Source of the DNA: Saccharothrix australiensis
GTDB lineage: Bacteria > Actinomycetota > Actinomycetes > Mycobacteriales > Pseudonocardiaceae
Direction: 5' to 3'
Assembly: GCF_003634935.1 (NCBI RefSeq)
Contig: NZ_RBXO01000001.1
Coordinates: forward strand, 2,753,501-2,817,500
DNA: 64,000 nucleotides
Under the pieces are notes generated by a model. It made no database searches. It was not told the origin of the DNA and saw only the letters and a list, made by a program, of their open reading frames with translations. Below, piece after piece: positions 1 through 11,018 of this stretch. Both the position numbers and the translations under genes were made by a program. Numbering within the stretch: position 1 is the first letter of the stretch; every line of letters starts with the position of its first letter.

Positions 1-1
1 C

Positions 2-448
2 GCCGAACAGGGCGTGCTGGTCGGCACCGGACCGTGGGCCGATGGCTCCGGTGTGCTGCTGATCTGCCAGGTGCCTGACGAGGCCGCGGCGCGCGACCTG
101 GTGCGGGGCGACCCGTACGTCCGGTCGCAGTCCGTCGCCGAGGTCCGCATCCGGCAGTGGCACGTGCTGCTGGGTGTGCCGGAGGGTGAGCGGGTGCCGG
201 GCATGGTCCGGCCGCGGGACGGGCAGAGCGCCGAGGCCGCGCGGTCGCGCGAGCCGTTGACGCCGCACGAGCACCGGATCGCGCTGATGATGCTGGAGGG
301 CATGACCAACCGCCAGATCGCCGAGCACTTCTCGGTGTCGACGCGGGCGGTCGAACTCCACATCACCCGGATCTACCGGAAGCTCGACATCGGCCGGCGC
401 GCGCAGCTCGCCGCGGCGATGCCGTGGGGTCAGCGCTCGTACCTCTAG
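2..448 (+). CDS. YCII-domain/LuxR-type HTH regulator (5' truncated)
   Basis: Only the C-terminal 148 residues are in the window; the reading frame is open at base 2, so the true start lies upstream. The first ~54 visible residues match the end of a YCII domain (a glycine turn, then a DPY motif and a basic strand ending in RQWHVLLG). A LuxR/GerE helix-turn-helix follows (LTPHEHRIALMMLEG, TNRQIAEHFSVSTRAVE, RIYRKLDI). It is probably a DNA-binding regulator with a small-molecule or dimerisation YCII module. The HTH is clear. The YCII assignment is by pattern only. Confidence 0.7.
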   Translation, partial: AEQGVLVGTGPWADGSGVLLICQVPDEAAARDLVRGDPYVRSQSVAEVRIRQWHVLLGVPEGERVPGMVRPRDGQSAEAARSREPLTPHEHRIALMMLEGMTNRQIAEHFSVSTRAVELHITRIYRKLDIGRRAQLAAAMPWGQRSYL

Positions 449-552
449 GGCGGGTGCCGGGCGCTCCGCGAGGCGCGCCCGGCGCCCCATCCCGCGCCAA
501 GTGCACCCGAGCGGGCGGTTTCCGCCGGTCAGGACGCGGGAACCCGCAGCTC

Positions 553-996
553 ATGGTCGAAGTGAGCCTGCGGGTGTCCGCACCGCTGGAACAGGTGTTC
601 GGCGTGCTGGCCGACGGCTGGTCGTACGCGAGCTGGGTGGTCGGCGCGGCGCACATCCGCGAGGTGGACGCCGACTGGCCCGCGCCAGGGGCCCGCATCC
701 ACCACAGCATCGGCCCGTGGCCGCTCCAGGTGAAGGACATCACGACGGTGCGCGCCGTCGTGGCCGGCCGGATGCTGGAGCTGGACGCGCGGATGTGGCC
801 GCTCGGCGCGGCGCACATCCGGTTCGACCTGATCGAGGCGGGCGGCGCGACCACCGTGCGGATGCGCGAGGAGGTCGAGAAGGGGCCGCTGTCGCTGCTG
901 CCCGCACCCGTCCAGGCGCTGGCGCTGACGCCGCGCAACCGGGAGTCGCTGCGCCGGTTCGCGGACCTCGCGGAGCGGCGGCAGGCCACCCGCTAG
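553..996 (+). CDS. SRPBCC (polyketide cyclase/START-like) protein
   Basis: A 147-residue protein that opens with the strand typical of SRPBCC helix-grip proteins (VEVSLRVSAPLEQVFGVLADG), followed by W-rich and acidic strands and a C-terminal helix. Such proteins bind hydrophobic ligands in a deep pocket; the ligand here is unknown. I chose the ATG at 553 because the family N-terminus starts there; an upstream extension in the same frame to 424 has no family match. It stands alone, about 100 bp after the LuxR-type gene and 197 bp before the convergent FAD enzyme gene. Confidence 0.75.
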   Translation: MVEVSLRVSAPLEQVFGVLADGWSYASWVVGAAHIREVDADWPAPGARIHHSIGPWPLQVKDITTVRAVVAGRMLELDARMWPLGAAHIRFDLIEAGGATTVRMREEVEKGPLSLLPAPVQALALTPRNRESLRRFADLAERRQATR

Positions 997-1193
997 GTCA
1001 CGCGGCCCGGAACCGCTCCGCGTGCCGCGCTTCCGACCGCCGCCGCACGCGTGCCGCCCTTCGACGTCCGCCGGGCGTGCCGCATGCCGACGCTCGGCTT
1101 GGCGCGCCGTCTTGCGGCGCTTCGTCAGCCGTCCCGCCCGCGGCGGTGCCAGGGGTGGACCGCGCTTCGTCGGGAGTGCCGCCTGCGGCGGTC
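997..1193. repeat. Intergenic region with imperfect direct repeats
   Basis: This stretch lies between the convergent SRPBCC and FAD-oxidoreductase genes. I see no gene. Near 1130-1193 there are two imperfect copies of a unit built on a CCGCC(C/T)GCGGCGG palindromic core followed by a GGTGGACCGC or GGTAGACCGC motif. The second copy runs into the 3' end of the minus-strand gene. The palindromic cores could form weak hairpins and end transcription. Confidence 0.3.
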
Positions 1194-2774
1194 TCAGCGG
1201 TAGACCGCCCGGTGCAGGCCGCGCATGAGGAGGCGGTAGCCGTCGCCCGCGAGCCCGTTGCGCGCCAACGCCGCCCGCGCCGCGTTCGCGCCCGCCGCCC
1301 CGTGCACCCCGCCGCCGGGGTGCGCCGACGCGCCGGCGAGGAACAGCCGGTCCACCGGCGTGTCCGACCGGCCCAGCCCCGGCACCGGCCGGAACACCAG
1401 CTGCTGGTGGATCGCCGCCGTGCCCGCGTTGATCGAGCCGCCGACCAGGCTCGCGTTGCGCGCCTCCAGGTCGGCCGGACCGTGGATCGCCCGCGCCAGC
1501 ACGAGGTCCCGGAAGCCCGGCGCGTGCTGCTCGATCAGCTGCTCCACCCGGTCCGCCCGCCGGCGCAGCCGGTCCGGGCTCCAGCTCTCGCCGCGCGGCA
1601 CGTGCGTGTAGCCCCACGCGGACTCCGTGCCGGCCGGTGACCGCGTCGGGTCGGCCGTGGTCATCTGCCCGAGGATCACGAACGGCGTGCGCGGCAGGCG
1701 GCCGGTGGCGATCTCGGTGCTGCCGACCGACAACCCGTTGAGGTCGCCGCCGAGGTGCACGGTGCCCGCGCCCTTCGCCTCCGCCGCCGCCCACGGGATC
1801 GGGCCGGACAGCGCCCAGTCCACCTTCACCGTCGCGTCGTCCCACTCGAAGCGGCGCAGGTCGTCCAGCAGCCGCGCGGGCAGGTGCTCCGCACCGACCA
1901 GGCCGAGGTAGAGGTTCGGCGCGGGCACGTCGGCCAGCACCGCCTTCCGGGCGCGCACCAGGCCGCCGGACGCGTCCCGCACGCCCAGCGCACGCCCTTG
2001 TGCGACGACGACGTCGGTCACCGCGCGCCCGCACTCGACCCGGCCGCCCAGCCGGTTCACCAACGCCTCCGCGAGCCGCCCCGCGCCGCCCTCGGGCACC
2101 GGGTAGCCGAAGTCCTGGCCCAGCATGGACAGCAGCCACCCGAACGCCGTGCTGCCCGCCTGGTCCGGACCGAGGTCGGTGTGCATCGCGTTACCCGCCA
2201 ACAACAACGGCGCGCCCTCGCCGGTGAACCGCTCGTCGCCGAAGGCGCGCACGGACTGCACGAACATCCGCCCGAACCGCAACGCCTCCGCCGCGCCCAG
2301 CGCGCCCAGCAGCCCGGCGCCGGCCCGCACCGGCGGGAACGGCCGCATCAGCGCCTCCACCAGCGGGTCGCGGACCCGTTGCCAGCGCGCGTGCTCCGCG
2401 AGCCACGCCGCGCCGTCACCCGCGCCGAACGCCTCCACCGACGCGGCGGTCCGCTCGACGTCACGGGACAGCAGCACGGCCCGGTCGTCGGGCAGCACGT
2501 GCGCCAGCACCTCGGGCGCGCGTCGCCACCGCAGCCCGTGCCGCTCCAGGTCGAGGCCGGCGATCACCGGCGAGGCCGCGCCGAGCGGGTAGAACGCGCT
2601 GAACACGTCGTTGCGGAACCCCGGCGCGGTCAGCTCGGCGGTGCGCACCGCGCCACCCGGCACGTCGGCCGCCTCCAGCACCAGCACGTCCCACCCGGCG
2701 TCCGCCAGGAGGTTCGCGGCCACCAACCCGTTCGGACCCGACCCGATGACCACGGCGTCCACGACGTCGCTCAC
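1194..2774 (-). CDS. FAD-dependent oxidoreductase, phytoene-desaturase/amine-oxidase-like
   Basis: A 526-residue flavoprotein with an N-terminal Rossmann dinucleotide motif (VVIGSGPNGLVAANLL, residues 8-23) and the acidic end of the second strand (VLVLEA). Near the C-terminus is the FAD-contacting segment FLAGASAHPGGGVHGAAG. This matches the NAD(P)/FAD oxidoreductase family that includes CrtI-like desaturases and the human PYROXD2 group; the substrate is not predictable. GTG start at 2774. The stop of the upstream epimerase gene (2775-2777) touches this start, so the two are co-transcribed and probably translationally coupled. Confidence 0.8.
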   Translation of the reverse strand: MSDVVDAVVIGSGPNGLVAANLLADAGWDVLVLEAADVPGGAVRTAELTAPGFRNDVFSAFYPLGAASPVIAGLDLERHGLRWRRAPEVLAHVLPDDRAVLLSRDVERTAASVEAFGAGDGAAWLAEHARWQRVRDPLVEALMRPFPPVRAGAGLLGALGAAEALRFGRMFVQSVRAFGDERFTGEGAPLLLAGNAMHTDLGPDQAGSTAFGWLLSMLGQDFGYPVPEGGAGRLAEALVNRLGGRVECGRAVTDVVVAQGRALGVRDASGGLVRARKAVLADVPAPNLYLGLVGAEHLPARLLDDLRRFEWDDATVKVDWALSGPIPWAAAEAKGAGTVHLGGDLNGLSVGSTEIATGRLPRTPFVILGQMTTADPTRSPAGTESAWGYTHVPRGESWSPDRLRRRADRVEQLIEQHAPGFRDLVLARAIHGPADLEARNASLVGGSINAGTAAIHQQLVFRPVPGLGRSDTPVDRLFLAGASAHPGGGVHGAAGANAARAALARNGLAGDGYRLLMRGLHRAVYR

Positions 2775-3836
2775 TCAACCCCCTTGGCTCTGCCTGACCG
2801 GACGACCCCACCCCAGTCTGCGCCACCGCCCGCCGGCACGCGGCGCGAGCGGTCCCCACGAACCCCGGCCCTCGGCCACGGCGGCGACGAACTCGGCCAG
2901 CGCGTCGCGCGGCGCGTGCCGGGGCCGCCACCCCAGCGCGCGCAGCCGGGAAACGTCCACAATGGAAGCCCGGTCGGCCAGCCGCAGCCAACCGGGGTGC
3001 ATCGGCTGCAACCCGGCCCGCCAGGTCGGCCACGCCAGGCCCTCCAGCAGCCCGAACGGCACCGGCACCCGGAAGCCGCCGAACACCCGCGCCAACTGGT
3101 CCGCGTCGAGCACCTCCTCGGACGCCACGTTGAACGCGCCGGTGGCCCCTTTGCGCAGGATCACCAGGATCGCCCGCGCCACGTCCTCGGCGTGCACGAC
3201 CTGCGCCCGCAGCCCGGACCACAGCGGGACCGGCAGCCACTTCCGGCCGAGCGCGCACGGCGGGAGCAGCGGGCTGAGCACCCAGCGACCGACCTCCGCG
3301 CCCGCGTCGGGCTGGACGACCGCGCACGGCCTGATCCGCACCACGTCGTGACCGTCGAGCAGCCGTTCCAGCTCGGCCTTCTGCCTGCTGTACGCGCTGC
3401 CGGGCACGCCGCCACACGGCCAGTCCTCGTCCACGGCGTGGTCCGCGGGCGTGTACGCGGCGACCGACGAGGCCACCACGACCCGCGGCACCCCGGCCCG
3501 CTCGGCGGCGCGCACGACGTGCGCGCTGCCGCCCAGGTTGGTGCGCCGCATCGCCGGCTCCTCCGGGCCGGGCTGGACGGCCCACGCCAGGTGCACCACC
3601 GCGTCCGCGCCGGTGAACGCCCTGGTCAGCACCGCCTCGGCGGACGGCGCGCCGATGTCGCAGCTCAGCCAGGACGTGCGGGGCGGCCCCGCGCCCGGCC
3701 CGCGCGGCGCGCCCCGGGGCGTCGCCGGCACCCGGCGGGCGACGCCCAGCACGTCCGCACCCGGCACGTCGGCGTGCAGGACCCGGCGCAGGGCCGTACC
3801 CACGCTGCCGCTGGCACCCGTGACGACGACCCTCAT
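2775..3836 (-). CDS. NAD-dependent epimerase/dehydratase (extended SDR)
   Basis: A 353-residue extended short-chain dehydrogenase. The cofactor loop is TGASGSVG (residues 6-13), followed by VHLAWAVQPG and the catalytic Tyr-x-x-x-Lys in SAYSRQKAE. ATG at 3836 is preferred over an upstream in-frame start because the Rossmann strand begins directly after it. It is a paralogue of the gene at 42395-43399: they share order and wording in the cofactor loop, the VHLAW strand and the C-terminal tail (LGWxPRHxxREAL). The substrate is unknown. It is first in a two-gene operon with the FAD oxidoreductase. Confidence 0.8.
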   Translation of the reverse strand: MRVVVTGASGSVGTALRRVLHADVPGADVLGVARRVPATPRGAPRGPGAGPPRTSWLSCDIGAPSAEAVLTRAFTGADAVVHLAWAVQPGPEEPAMRRTNLGGSAHVVRAAERAGVPRVVVASSVAAYTPADHAVDEDWPCGGVPGSAYSRQKAELERLLDGHDVVRIRPCAVVQPDAGAEVGRWVLSPLLPPCALGRKWLPVPLWSGLRAQVVHAEDVARAILVILRKGATGAFNVASEEVLDADQLARVFGGFRVPVPFGLLEGLAWPTWRAGLQPMHPGWLRLADRASIVDVSRLRALGWRPRHAPRDALAEFVAAVAEGRGSWGPLAPRAGGRWRRLGWGRPVRQSQGG

Positions 3837-3852
3837 GCCCAGCCGGGTACCC

Positions 3853-6165
<2,313 letters not shown>

Positions 6166-6304
6166 TGTGCCCGCACTCGCGTCGCGCGGGGGTGCAGGGG
6201 CGGGCATGGGCGGGTCGCGCCTGCTGTCGTCCGTTCGGGTGAGCCGGGGTGCTCCTGGTCGTCACGGGCGGTCGTCCGGTTCGCCACCGCGCGTCGGCCC
6301 GCCG

Positions 6305-7198
6305 TCACCCGGTGCGGGCGCGGGCCGGGTCGCGCCGTCCCGCGTAGGCGGTCGGCGTGATGCCGGTGAGGGCGCGGAAGTCCCGGTTCAGGTGGGACTG
6401 GTCGGCGTAGCCGCAGTCGGCGGCGACCCGTGCCGGCGGCGCGGTGGGCAGCAGCGACGCCGCCCGGTGCAGGCGCAGGGTCCGCGCCGCGGTCTTCGGG
6501 GTCAGGCCGAGCTGGTCGCGGAACCGGGTCACGAGGTGCTGCCGCGTCCAGCCGATCTCGTCCGCGAGCGCCCCGATGCGCAGCGTGCCGCCGGTCTCGG
6601 CGAGGCGTCGCCACGCCACCCGGACGGCGTCGTCCGGCGCGGGCCCCCTGGCCAGCCGCTCGGCCAGCAGGCGGTCCAGGAGTCGGAAGCGGGCCTGCCA
6701 GGGCGTGCTCAGGGGCGGGTGCGCGGTGTTCGTCGGTCGCGCTGTGCGGTGGTGGTGGTCCGCCTGGTCGGGTTGCCCGGCTCGGGCGGGGCGCCCGACC
6801 TCGGCCAGCCGCTCGGCGAGCAGGTGCGCGTCCCGGCCGAGCAGGTCGACCAGTCCGGGTGTGGTGTTCGCCAGCTCGCGCAGCGGCCCGAACAGGGCGT
6901 GCGCGGCGGGCGGGGACAGCCCGACCGTGATGCCGACCGCCCGGCCGGACTGCGTGGCCGTCAACGGCCGGTCGCGCGGGCCGATGACCGGCGACCACGG
7001 CAGACCGCCCCGGTCGGGTGTCGTCAGGTCGATGGTGAAGGTGACCGCGCCCAGCGGGGACACCGTCCAGCGCTGCGGCCCGGCGGACGTGTCGTGCGCG
7101 CTGTAGGACAGCACCCCCGCGACGGCAGGCGTGCCGAACACCAGGGGGTCGGCGCGCTCGACCGCCCGCCTCGGCACGACGATCGACCAGTCCGCCAC
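6305..7198 (-). CDS. AraC-family transcriptional regulator
   Basis: A 297-residue protein with an N-terminal effector-type domain and a C-terminal double helix-turn-helix of the AraC/XylS family (IGALADEIGWTRQHLVTRF, then CGYADQSHLNRDFRALTGITP). GTG start at 7198. It is divergent from the alpha/beta-hydrolase gene at 7282, with 83 bp between the two starts, so that hydrolase is the likeliest target. A histidine-rich, Thr/Pro-rich stretch near residues 145-165 is probably an interdomain linker. The inducer is unknown. Confidence 0.88.
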   Translation of the reverse strand: MADWSIVVPRRAVERADPLVFGTPAVAGVLSYSAHDTSAGPQRWTVSPLGAVTFTIDLTTPDRGGLPWSPVIGPRDRPLTATQSGRAVGITVGLSPPAAHALFGPLRELANTTPGLVDLLGRDAHLLAERLAEVGRPARAGQPDQADHHHRTARPTNTAHPPLSTPWQARFRLLDRLLAERLARGPAPDDAVRVAWRRLAETGGTLRIGALADEIGWTRQHLVTRFRDQLGLTPKTAARTLRLHRAASLLPTAPPARVAADCGYADQSHLNRDFRALTGITPTAYAGRRDPARARTG

Positions 7199-7281
7199 GC
7201 GTCGAGCCTACGGGCGTCCGGCGCGGCCGGGGTTTACTTTCGTCCAATACGGGCGGGCGGTCCGAATCCTACGGTCGCCGC
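7199..7281. promoter_or_regulatory. Divergent promoter region, araC-type regulator / hydrolase
   Basis: This 83-bp gap between two divergently read starts must hold both promoters and any AraC-type operator. It contains the only AT-richer run nearby (GTTTACTTTCGTCCAATACG, 7233-7252). I cannot assign exact -10 and -35 boxes. Confidence 0.4.
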
Positions 7282-8121
7282 ATGACAACGGGGATGTTCG
7301 TCGACCGGCAAGCCCACGAGCGCTACCTCGCCGCCTACCGCGCCGCGCAGGCGCTGTGCCCGCCACCGGACCGGGAGCTGGACGTGCCGACCTCCTTCGG
7401 CACCACCAGGGTCTACCGGTTCGGCGACGGCCCGCCGCTCGTGCTGCTGCCCGGACTGTCCGCGACGGCCCTCGGCTGGGGCGCGGAACCGGCCCGCTAC
7501 GCCCGCGACCACGCCGTGTACGCCGTGGACACCCTCGGCGAGGCCGGGCTGAGCGTGCAGACCGCGCCCATCCGGGACGCCGCCGACCGGGGTCGCTGGC
7601 TGGGCGAGCTGATCGGCGGGCTCGGGCTGGACCGCGCCCACCTGGTCGGCGCGTCCACGGGCGGGTGGCACGCGTGCGCGGCGGCCGTCCACGCGCCGGC
7701 CAGGGTCGCCTCGCTCAGCCTGATCGACCCGACGGCGGTGACGGCCGGGTTCGCGTTCGGCGTGCTGTGGCGTGGTGCGGTGGCGGCGCTGACCAGGTCG
7801 GAGCGCGCGTGGCGGTGGTTCCTGCGGTGGGCGGGCGAACTGGACCCCGAGCGGGCCGACGTGCGGCTGGTGCTGGCCGGCATCACCGAGTACCGCGCCC
7901 GCCCCGCGCCGCAGGTGCCCTTCGGCGAGGCGTTGCGCGCCGTCCGCGCGCCGGTGCTCGCCCTGTTCGGCGGTCGTAGCGTCGTGCACGACGGCGCGAA
8001 GGCGGCGGCCCGGATGCGCGACCTCGTCCCGCACGCCGAGGTCGAGGTGTGGCCGGACTGCGGCCACCGGATGGACGCGGCCGAGCGCGTCCTCGCGTTC
8101 GTGCGGCGGTGCGCGGCGTGA
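7282..8121 (+). CDS. Alpha/beta-hydrolase
   Basis: A 279-residue alpha/beta-hydrolase fold enzyme. It has the oxyanion-side loop LLPGLSATALGW (~55-66), a nucleophile elbow GASTGG with Ser125, and a terminal catalytic histidine in DCGHRM (His262). An acidic residue in the strand before the last helix would complete the triad. There is no signal peptide, so it is cytoplasmic. The class covers esterases, haloperoxidase-like and lactone hydrolases, and the substrate cannot be told. It is divergent from the AraC-type gene, which probably controls it. Confidence 0.82.
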   Translation: MTTGMFVDRQAHERYLAAYRAAQALCPPPDRELDVPTSFGTTRVYRFGDGPPLVLLPGLSATALGWGAEPARYARDHAVYAVDTLGEAGLSVQTAPIRDAADRGRWLGELIGGLGLDRAHLVGASTGGWHACAAAVHAPARVASLSLIDPTAVTAGFAFGVLWRGAVAALTRSERAWRWFLRWAGELDPERADVRLVLAGITEYRARPAPQVPFGEALRAVRAPVLALFGGRSVVHDGAKAAARMRDLVPHAEVEVWPDCGHRMDAAERVLAFVRRCAA

Positions 8122-8299
8122 TGGGGGCTGTCGCGAGGGGACGAATGTCCTGAAGGGACGGTCGTGTGGCTGACTGCGGTGTCAGGGTGTCGGCGGTGAT
8201 TCGGTGATACCTGTTCCGGTGCTTCGGCGCGATCACCCCAACCGGTGGTCGCGTGTGGACAATGCTCCACTGTGGACCGCGTCGTTCTAGGCTCCGGTT

Positions 8300-8914
8300 A
8301 TGGCCACCCCCACCCCGCCGCTGCTCGCCCGCATGGTGACCGAGATCCTCGCGCCCTGGGTGCTCGTGCTGAGCCTGCCGCTGCTGGTCGCCTGGCACGC
8401 CACCGGGAACCCGTACCAGAGCCTGGTGTGGGGCACGGTCGTCGGCGTGACCGGCTCGGTGATCCCGATGGCGGTCGTCGTCCGCGGTGCCCGGCGCGGC
8501 CGGTGGGACGGCCACCACGTGACCAACCGCGAGGGCAGGCTGGTCCCGCTGGTCACCTGCGTGGCCTCGCTGGGCACGGGGATCGCGGTGCTGGCGCTCG
8601 CCGGCGCGCCGCAGCGGGTGCTGGCGCTGGCGTTGGCGATGTTCCTGAGTCTGGTGGTCAGCATCGCGGTCACGTTCGCCGCGCCCGTGCCGGGCGGGAG
8701 GGGGTGGAAGATCTCCGTGCACACCGCCGTCGCGGCGGGCGCGCTGGGGGTGCTGATCGTGACGTTCGGCTTGTGGACGCTGGTGTTCTCGCCGGCGGTG
8801 GCGCTGGTGGGGTGGTCTCGGGTGGCGTTGGGCGATCACACGGTGGCGCAGGTGGTGGGTGGTGGTGCGTTCGGTCTGGTGGTGGGTGGGGTGGCGTTCT
8901 GGTGGTTGGTGTGA
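8300..8914 (+). CDS. PAP2-like integral membrane protein
   Basis: A 204-residue protein with about five or six hydrophobic segments. The C-terminal half keeps the layout of a phosphatidic-acid-phosphatase type 2 domain: a basic KISVHTA segment where family members have the PSGH-like motif, and WSRVALGDHTVAQVVGG matching the SRxxxxxHxxxD motif with an Ala-Gln in place of the usual final acidic residue. It may be a divergent or inactive lipid phosphatase. The ATG at 8300 follows a 178-bp gap in which I see no gene. Confidence 0.6.
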   Translation: MATPTPPLLARMVTEILAPWVLVLSLPLLVAWHATGNPYQSLVWGTVVGVTGSVIPMAVVVRGARRGRWDGHHVTNREGRLVPLVTCVASLGTGIAVLALAGAPQRVLALALAMFLSLVVSIAVTFAAPVPGGRGWKISVHTAVAAGALGVLIVTFGLWTLVFSPAVALVGWSRVALGDHTVAQVVGGGAFGLVVGGVAFWWLV

Positions 8915-8994
8915 GTGAGGGGGTGGGGGAGGGGAGGGTGAGGGGCGGGGAGAGGGGGAGGGGAGGTGAGGGGAGGGGAGGGATTTAGGGAGCG
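8911..8994 (+). repeat. G-run tract with quadruplex potential
   Basis: About 80 bp directly after the PAP2-like stop consist almost only of G and A, with more than twelve runs of three to five G on the plus strand. Several overlapping four-run sets with short loops fit G-quadruplex rules. The cytosine strand would match the intercalated-motif pattern. There is no coding logic in it. It could stall polymerase together with the hairpin that follows. Confidence 0.6.
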
Positions 8995-9071
8995 GGAGCG
9001 GTGTGGGCTTGGGAGCAGCTGTGTTTGATTTGCCCTCCTTCGTCGGGCGGCTCGACCGCCTGGGAGTCGGC

Positions 9072-9132
9072 GGCTCACGGGGCGAGTTCCGCCGATCGAA
9101 AAGCGTGATCGGCGGAACTCGCGCCGTGAACC
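9072..9132. terminator. Long hairpin between convergent genes
   Basis: A perfect 16-bp inverted repeat (GCGAGTTCCGCCGATC at 9082-9097 and its complement at 9107-9122) with a 9-nt loop. It is flanked by a further 9-bp arm with one mismatch (9072-9080 with 9124-9132), giving a stem of about 25 bp. It sits between the convergent PAP2-like and I36-type genes. There is no T tract, as usual in actinomycetes. Three tandem copies of GGGAACGCGTGTG-like 13-mers follow at about 9156-9194. Confidence 0.7.
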
Positions 9133-9215
9133 ACCGACGCGGTCTCGCGGGGCGGGAACGCGTGTGGGAACGCGTGTGGGAACGCGTGCGGGAGCGGGGT
9201 GGCGAGCGGGAGGGG

Positions 9216-9788
9216 TCAGCAGTTCTTCACTGAGGCCACCCAGCGCCAGTCGGCTACCGGGTCGTTGTCGTAGGCCGGGGACGCCCAGCGGGTTACGCCG
9301 TCGCTGCTCTTGAACTGCGCGACGGTGCCCGTGGTCTGGTTGTTGATCCAGGAGCCGTCGGAGTACCAGGGGATCGGGACCGTCTGGCAGGCGGCCCACT
9401 TGATGTTGTCGCCCTGGTAGTAGGTTCCCGCCCAGGCGCAGAAGAAGCCGCCCAAGCAGGTGGAGGTGGCCGCGTCCACCCCGCCCCCGGCCCCCAGGTC
9501 GCGCGCGTGCGCCTCGCCGGGCAGGACGAGCGTCAGCTCCGCACCCTGTCCCAACGCCACCTTGTTGATCGCCGTCCGGGTGCCGCCGAGCTGCCGCGCG
9601 TACGCGTCCGCACGGGACCCGAGCCGGTCGGCCTCCTCGGCGGACAGGCCCAGCGCCGCGGCCTGCTCGCGGAACGCCGTGCCCTCGTCGGGCGTGGCCG
9701 CCGTGCCCACGCCGGCGGTGCCGAGCAGCAGTCCGGTGACGGCCGCCAGGACCGGCAGCAGACGGCGGATGACGGGTCGTTGTTTCAC
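9216..9788 (-). CDS. Secreted peptidase inhibitor family I36-like protein
   Basis: A 190-residue exported protein. GTG at 9788 is preferred because it follows a GAGGG Shine-Dalgarno and starts a signal peptide: KQR..RR, a hydrophobic core (LLPVLAAVTGLLLGTAGV) and a cleavage site near GTAA-TPD. The mature C-terminal half has the four-cysteine pattern of I36 (SMPI-type) metalloprotease inhibitors: CLGGFFCAWAGTYYQGDN, then SWINNQTTG and a final SVKNC. The region between is an alpha-helical propeptide-like stretch. The target protease is unknown. Confidence 0.75.
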   Translation of the reverse strand: MKQRPVIRRLLPVLAAVTGLLLGTAGVGTAATPDEGTAFREQAAALGLSAEEADRLGSRADAYARQLGGTRTAINKVALGQGAELTLVLPGEAHARDLGAGGGVDAATSTCLGGFFCAWAGTYYQGDNIKWAACQTVPIPWYSDGSWINNQTTGTVAQFKSSDGVTRWASPAYDNDPVADWRWVASVKNC

Positions 9789-9960
9789 GGTGAAGCCCTC
9801 TCGTCCGGGGTTCGGGTGGTGAGGCCGGTCCTCCTCCGGACCCCTCCGGAGGAGGTGGACGACGACGTCCAGGCGGGGCACAGCGTGTCGGACCGCGCGC
9901 GGGCCACGCGATCCTTTCGGTTGTGGCTTAATGGACCCCGGACCGACCGGGGGGTATCGG

Positions 9961-10959
9961 GTGAAACGCGTGCACTTCACCGCCGAGGACTTGGCGCGGA
10001 CGCGGGTGGCGACGACGATCGGCGTGGCGGCCGAGACGTTCGACAGCGTGAAGTTGCTGCGCGACCGGGACCGGACGCCCGTGTTCCACGCCTGGCGCTC
10101 CTCGCTGCGCGGCCGGCTGGGCGAGCCGGCGAAGCCGTTGACCGCGTTGATGCCGGCGCGCGGTCCGATGCTCGACGTCACGAGCATCGCGGGCGACACG
10201 CCGTGCATCGAGGAGGCGGTCGAGAACGTCCTCGCGGCTCCGCGCGAGCTGATGCGCGTCGAACTGGAGGCGATCACCTTCCAGCCCGCGCACCGGACCT
10301 GGGCCGCGGACCTGGTCGACGGCGACCGGGAGGCCAGGCGGCAGCTCGCCGCGGCGCTCCGGGCCTGCCACCGGGTGACCATCGCCCCCCACTGGGCGCG
10401 GGTGCGGTCGCACCTCGCCGGGGTCCGCGCGGGCTACGCGCGCACGATGGCCGAGGGCGGTGTCGAACGGCTCCTCGCGACCCTGTGCCCACCGCTGGTG
10501 CGCTGGCGGTCGCCGGTGCTCCAGGTGAGCCACCCGCGCGACGCGGACGTCCACCTGCGGGGCCGCGGTCTGGTCATCACGCCGACGCTGTTCTCCACGG
10601 GGCAGGTGGAACTGCTCCAGTGTCCGGGTGATGCGGGCGAGCCACCGGTCCTGGCCGTGCCCGCCGTCGACGCCGACGCGGCCGGCATCGGGCTGTGGGA
10701 GGACGACGAGTCCGGCGAGCGGTCCCTCGGCGAGCTGCTGGGGCGCACCCGCGCCGCCGCGCTGGCCGTGACCGCCGAGGGGTGCGGCACCACCGAGCTG
10801 GCCCGCCGCCTCGCCATCTCGCCCGCGGCGGCGAGCCGGCACGCGACGGTGCTGCGCAACGCCGGCCTGATCACCACCAGCCGGGAGGGGAAGGCGGTGC
10901 GGCACACCATCACCCCGCTGGGCGCGGCACTGCTGCGGTCCAGGCCCGGCTTCGGCTGA
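9961..10959 (+). CDS. Winged-helix (ArsR-like) transcriptional regulator
   Basis: A 332-residue protein whose C-terminal ~90 residues form an ArsR-type winged helix (LGRTRAAALAVTA, TTELARRLAISPAAASRHATVLRNAGLI, then the wing TTSREGKAVRHTITPLG). The N-terminal ~240 residues resemble those of actinomycete regulators in this class: RDRTPVFHAWRSSLRGRL and VHLRGRGLVITPTLF. GTG at 9961 follows a G-rich ribosome-binding stretch; an in-frame ATG at 9931 would add ten residues with no match. It is divergent from the I36-type gene, with a 172-bp spacer that can hold promoters for both. Confidence 0.75.
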   Translation: MKRVHFTAEDLARTRVATTIGVAAETFDSVKLLRDRDRTPVFHAWRSSLRGRLGEPAKPLTALMPARGPMLDVTSIAGDTPCIEEAVENVLAAPRELMRVELEAITFQPAHRTWAADLVDGDREARRQLAAALRACHRVTIAPHWARVRSHLAGVRAGYARTMAEGGVERLLATLCPPLVRWRSPVLQVSHPRDADVHLRGRGLVITPTLFSTGQVELLQCPGDAGEPPVLAVPAVDADAAGIGLWEDDESGERSLGELLGRTRAAALAVTAEGCGTTELARRLAISPAAASRHATVLRNAGLITTSREGKAVRHTITPLGAALLRSRPGFG

Positions 10960-11018
10960 AAGGCAACGGGGCCGGGGCTCGACGTCGCTCTCGGCCACGG
11001 GCCGGCCGCGTCCGGACA

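Noticed and set aside
529-2139. Long antisense or shifted frames in GC-rich genes (for example 529-2139 minus, 1755-4031 plus, 3451-6360 plus, 24360-28307 minus, 31443-34433 plus, 34336-37986 plus)
   Set aside because: They lie over strong family genes, read as Arg/Pro/Ala/His-rich sequence and have no motif. They arise from codon bias.
9003-9233. 76-residue frame in the intergenic hairpin region
   Set aside because: It crosses the palindrome and the 13-bp repeats, has no ribosome-binding site and ends inside the I36-type gene.
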